Below, in pieces: positions 4,045 to 5,512 of a stretch of 5,512 nucleotides of DNA. Position numbers and translations under genes: made by a program. The notes under the pieces are model-generated. The model was not told the DNA's origin, searched no databases, and was given only the letters and a program-made list of their open reading frames with translations. The stretch lies in NCBI GenBank assembly GCA_001795315.1, contig MGOH01000068.1, positions 327-5,838 of the forward strand, in the 5' to 3' direction. Position 1 is the first letter of the stretch; each line of letters starts with the position of its first letter. The stretch is from Chloroflexi bacterium RBG_19FT_COMBO_48_23 (GTDB lineage Bacteria > Chloroflexota > Dehalococcoidia > GIF9 > UBA5620).

Positions 4045-5512
4045 ATGAACATTGGCAATCTCATCGAGGACAACGTTAAGAGGTTTGGGGAATACGAAAG
4101 TGTCCACTTCGAGGGAAGATGGTACACCAATGCCGAAACAAACCATAACGCCAATCGACTGGGGAATGCGCTCAAATCACTTGGCATTGGCAAAGGGGAC
4201 CGCGTCATAGTACAGATGCCAAACAGCCCACCAGTATTCTCTGCTTTTCCCGCTATATATAAAATAGGTAGCACAGTGGTGCCTCTGAATCCGCTGCTGC
4301 GCCCCGACCAGGCCGCCTACATATACCGTGACTGCGAAGCAAAAGCTATCCTCACCAGCTCTGATTATCTGGGCTGGATCAAGGATGCACAAAGCCGTGC
4401 ACCGAACTTAAAACACATCATATTGACCGACCGAGATGATGTTCCGGATACCATTTCCTATAAAGAATTATTATCAAACAGCTCGGATAAACTCGCAATA
4501 GAAGAGACCGGCAATGATGACATTGCCGCTCTATTGTATACCGCCGGCACTACTGGGCAACCCAAGGGAGTAATGCAGACCCACTATTCCCTCTACATCA
4601 ACGCCTTGTCTTTCTATGAATATGTGCTTATCCATCGAGCAACGACCTTGCGACAAACAAGTCACTCCATAGACTCTAAAACACTTATGCCCATAGAAAC
4701 ATCTCAATGTGTTACCGGCGTTAATCGAAACATGATCAGCCTGGGAGTGCTGCCTCTGTCCCATTCGTACGGCATCGCATTCAGCACTACAGGTTATTTT
4801 TCAGGTGGCAGAGCAATTGTGCTCAGGTGGTGGAATGCTGAAGAGGCGATGAGGAGCATCCAGACATTCCGTGTTACCCAGATGGCAGCAGTACCCACCA
4901 TGTATATCCAGATGCTGGACCACCCAGACATAGACAAATACAATTTAAGTTCACTTCAAGATTGTAATTGCGGAGGAGCAGCGCTGCCAGTTGAAGTTGC
5001 TCTAAGATGGAAGGAAAAGATTGGAGTCGATATAAGAGAGGGCTGGGGACTAACCGAATCAGGAGCTACGACTGCGGGACAACCGGCTAATCTGCCACCT
5101 AAATACGGCTCTGTCGGCAAGTGTTTATTAAAATGCAACACCATCAAAATCTTCGACAATAATGGCCAAGAGCTTCCGGCAGGACAGCAAGGCGAAATCG
5201 TGGTCAAAGGTCCTACGCTAATGAAAGGATACTGGAAACTGCCTAAGGAGACAGCCCAAACCATAAAAGACGGATGGCTTTACACAGGCGATGTAGGTTA
5301 CATTGATGAAGACGGCTATATTTACATCACCGACCGCAAAAAGGACATTATAATCCGGGGAGGAGAAAATGTATCACCTCGGGAGGTAGAGGAAACTATC
5401 TGTCAGCATCACAAAGTTGCCGAGGCAGGAGTCATCGGCATACCAGATAAGGTCTACGGTGAAGAGATAAAGGCTTTCGTGGTGCTTAAGCAGGGAGAGC
5501 AAGCTAACGAAG
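4045..5512 (+). CDS. AMP-forming acyl-CoA synthetase (ANL superfamily), 3' end off-window
   Basis: A frame open for 489 codons to the window edge, with no stop. It is an ANL-superfamily ligase: carboxylate + ATP + CoA to acyl-CoA + AMP + PPi via an acyl-adenylate, normally cytoplasmic or peripheral to the membrane. Visible motifs are the phosphate-binding loop YTAGTTGQPKG (165-175), LPLSHSYG (236-243), GWGLTES (333-339) with the adenylate-contacting Thr337/Glu338, YTGD (413-416, ribose-binding Asp416), and DRKKDIIIRGGENVSPREVE (430-449) at the hinge and C-terminal domain. The late catalytic Lys lies beyond the edge and cannot be checked. The segment between the phosphate loop and LPLSHSYG is about 25-30 residues longer than in the 4-coumarate and long-chain ligases I recall. 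Overall it resembles FadD-like fatty- or aromatic-acid ligases, but the substrate cannot be read. It follows the MarR gene on the same strand and has its own promoter, so it likely supplies the CoA thioester for the divergent operon. Confidence 0.93.
   Translation, partial: MNIGNLIEDNVKRFGEYESVHFEGRWYTNAETNHNANRLGNALKSLGIGKGDRVIVQMPNSPPVFSAFPAIYKIGSTVVPLNPLLRPDQAAYIYRDCEAKAILTSSDYLGWIKDAQSRAPNLKHIILTDRDDVPDTISYKELLSNSSDKLAIEETGNDDIAALLYTAGTTGQPKGVMQTHYSLYINALSFYEYVLIHRATTLRQTSHSIDSKTLMPIETSQCVTGVNRNMISLGVLPLSHSYGIAFSTTGYFSGGRAIVLRWWNAEEAMRSIQTFRVTQMAAVPTMYIQMLDHPDIDKYNLSSLQDCNCGGAALPVEVALRWKEKIGVDIREGWGLTESGATTAGQPANLPPKYGSVGKCLLKCNTIKIFDNNGQELPAGQQGEIVVKGPTLMKGYWKLPKETAQTIKDGWLYTGDVGYIDEDGYIYITDRKKDIIIRGGENVSPREVEETICQHHKVAEAGVIGIPDKVYGEEIKAFVVLKQGEQANE

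Noticed and set aside
4029..4079. 16-codon open frame overlapping the ligase start, as a possible leader peptide
   Set aside because: It has no good ribosome binding site of its own, and its ATG lies just upstream of the ligase Shine-Dalgarno sequence by chance; nothing suggests attenuation.
4008..5264. Several minus-strand open frames of 71-102 codons inside the ligase region
   Set aside because: They overlap a ligase frame with intact motifs, lack ribosome binding sites and show no recognisable domains; they are antisense shadows.

Overview
This is a bacterial chromosomal window of roughly even base composition. Every gene has a strong Shine-Dalgarno sequence, and the intergenic regions carry sigma70-type promoters. 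The gene content (SCP-x-type thiolase, HMG-CoA-synthase-like/DUF35 protein, MaoC half-domain, acyl-CoA ligase, MarR regulator) is typical of acyl-CoA catabolism in anaerobic or metabolically versatile bacteria. It reminds me of uncultured Chloroflexota (Dehalococcoidia-like) or Desulfobacterota, but the sequence alone does not settle the taxonomy. I see no mobile element, CRISPR array, tRNA or rRNA.

Layout. A leftward operon runs from about 3223 to beyond position 1. In transcription order it encodes a 480-residue HMG-CoA-synthase-like protein fused to a C-terminal DUF35 zinc-ribbon/OB-fold domain (1747-3189), a 400-residue SCP-x-type thiolase (511-1713), and a 157-residue FAS1-like MaoC hotdog half (4-477). 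The gaps are 33 bp each and each gene has its own ribosome binding site. A MarR-family regulator (start best placed at 3389, end 3826) is transcribed in the opposite direction from a promoter facing the operon. After a 218-bp gap with its own promoter, a rightward acyl-CoA synthetase (4045 to beyond 5512) runs off the end of the window.

How the genes may work together (inference). The ligase would activate a carboxylic acid to its CoA thioester. The MaoC half, with a partner not seen here, would hydrate or dehydrate an enoyl/hydroxyacyl-CoA. The thiolase would cleave (or form) a 3-oxoacyl-CoA, with the DUF35 fusion protein as its docking or channelling partner. The MarR protein probably senses the acid or its CoA thioester and controls both flanking units.

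The most notable observation is in the HMG-CoA-synthase-like protein. It aligns well by eye with archaeal HMG-CoA synthase, but all three catalytic positions (Glu, Cys, His) are replaced, by Thr74, Thr106 and Pro229. The neighbouring thiolase keeps its catalytic residues. This looks like a catalytically dead or repurposed version of the archaeal thiolase/DUF35/HMG-CoA synthase assembly, with the DUF35 bridge fused to the pseudo-synthase.
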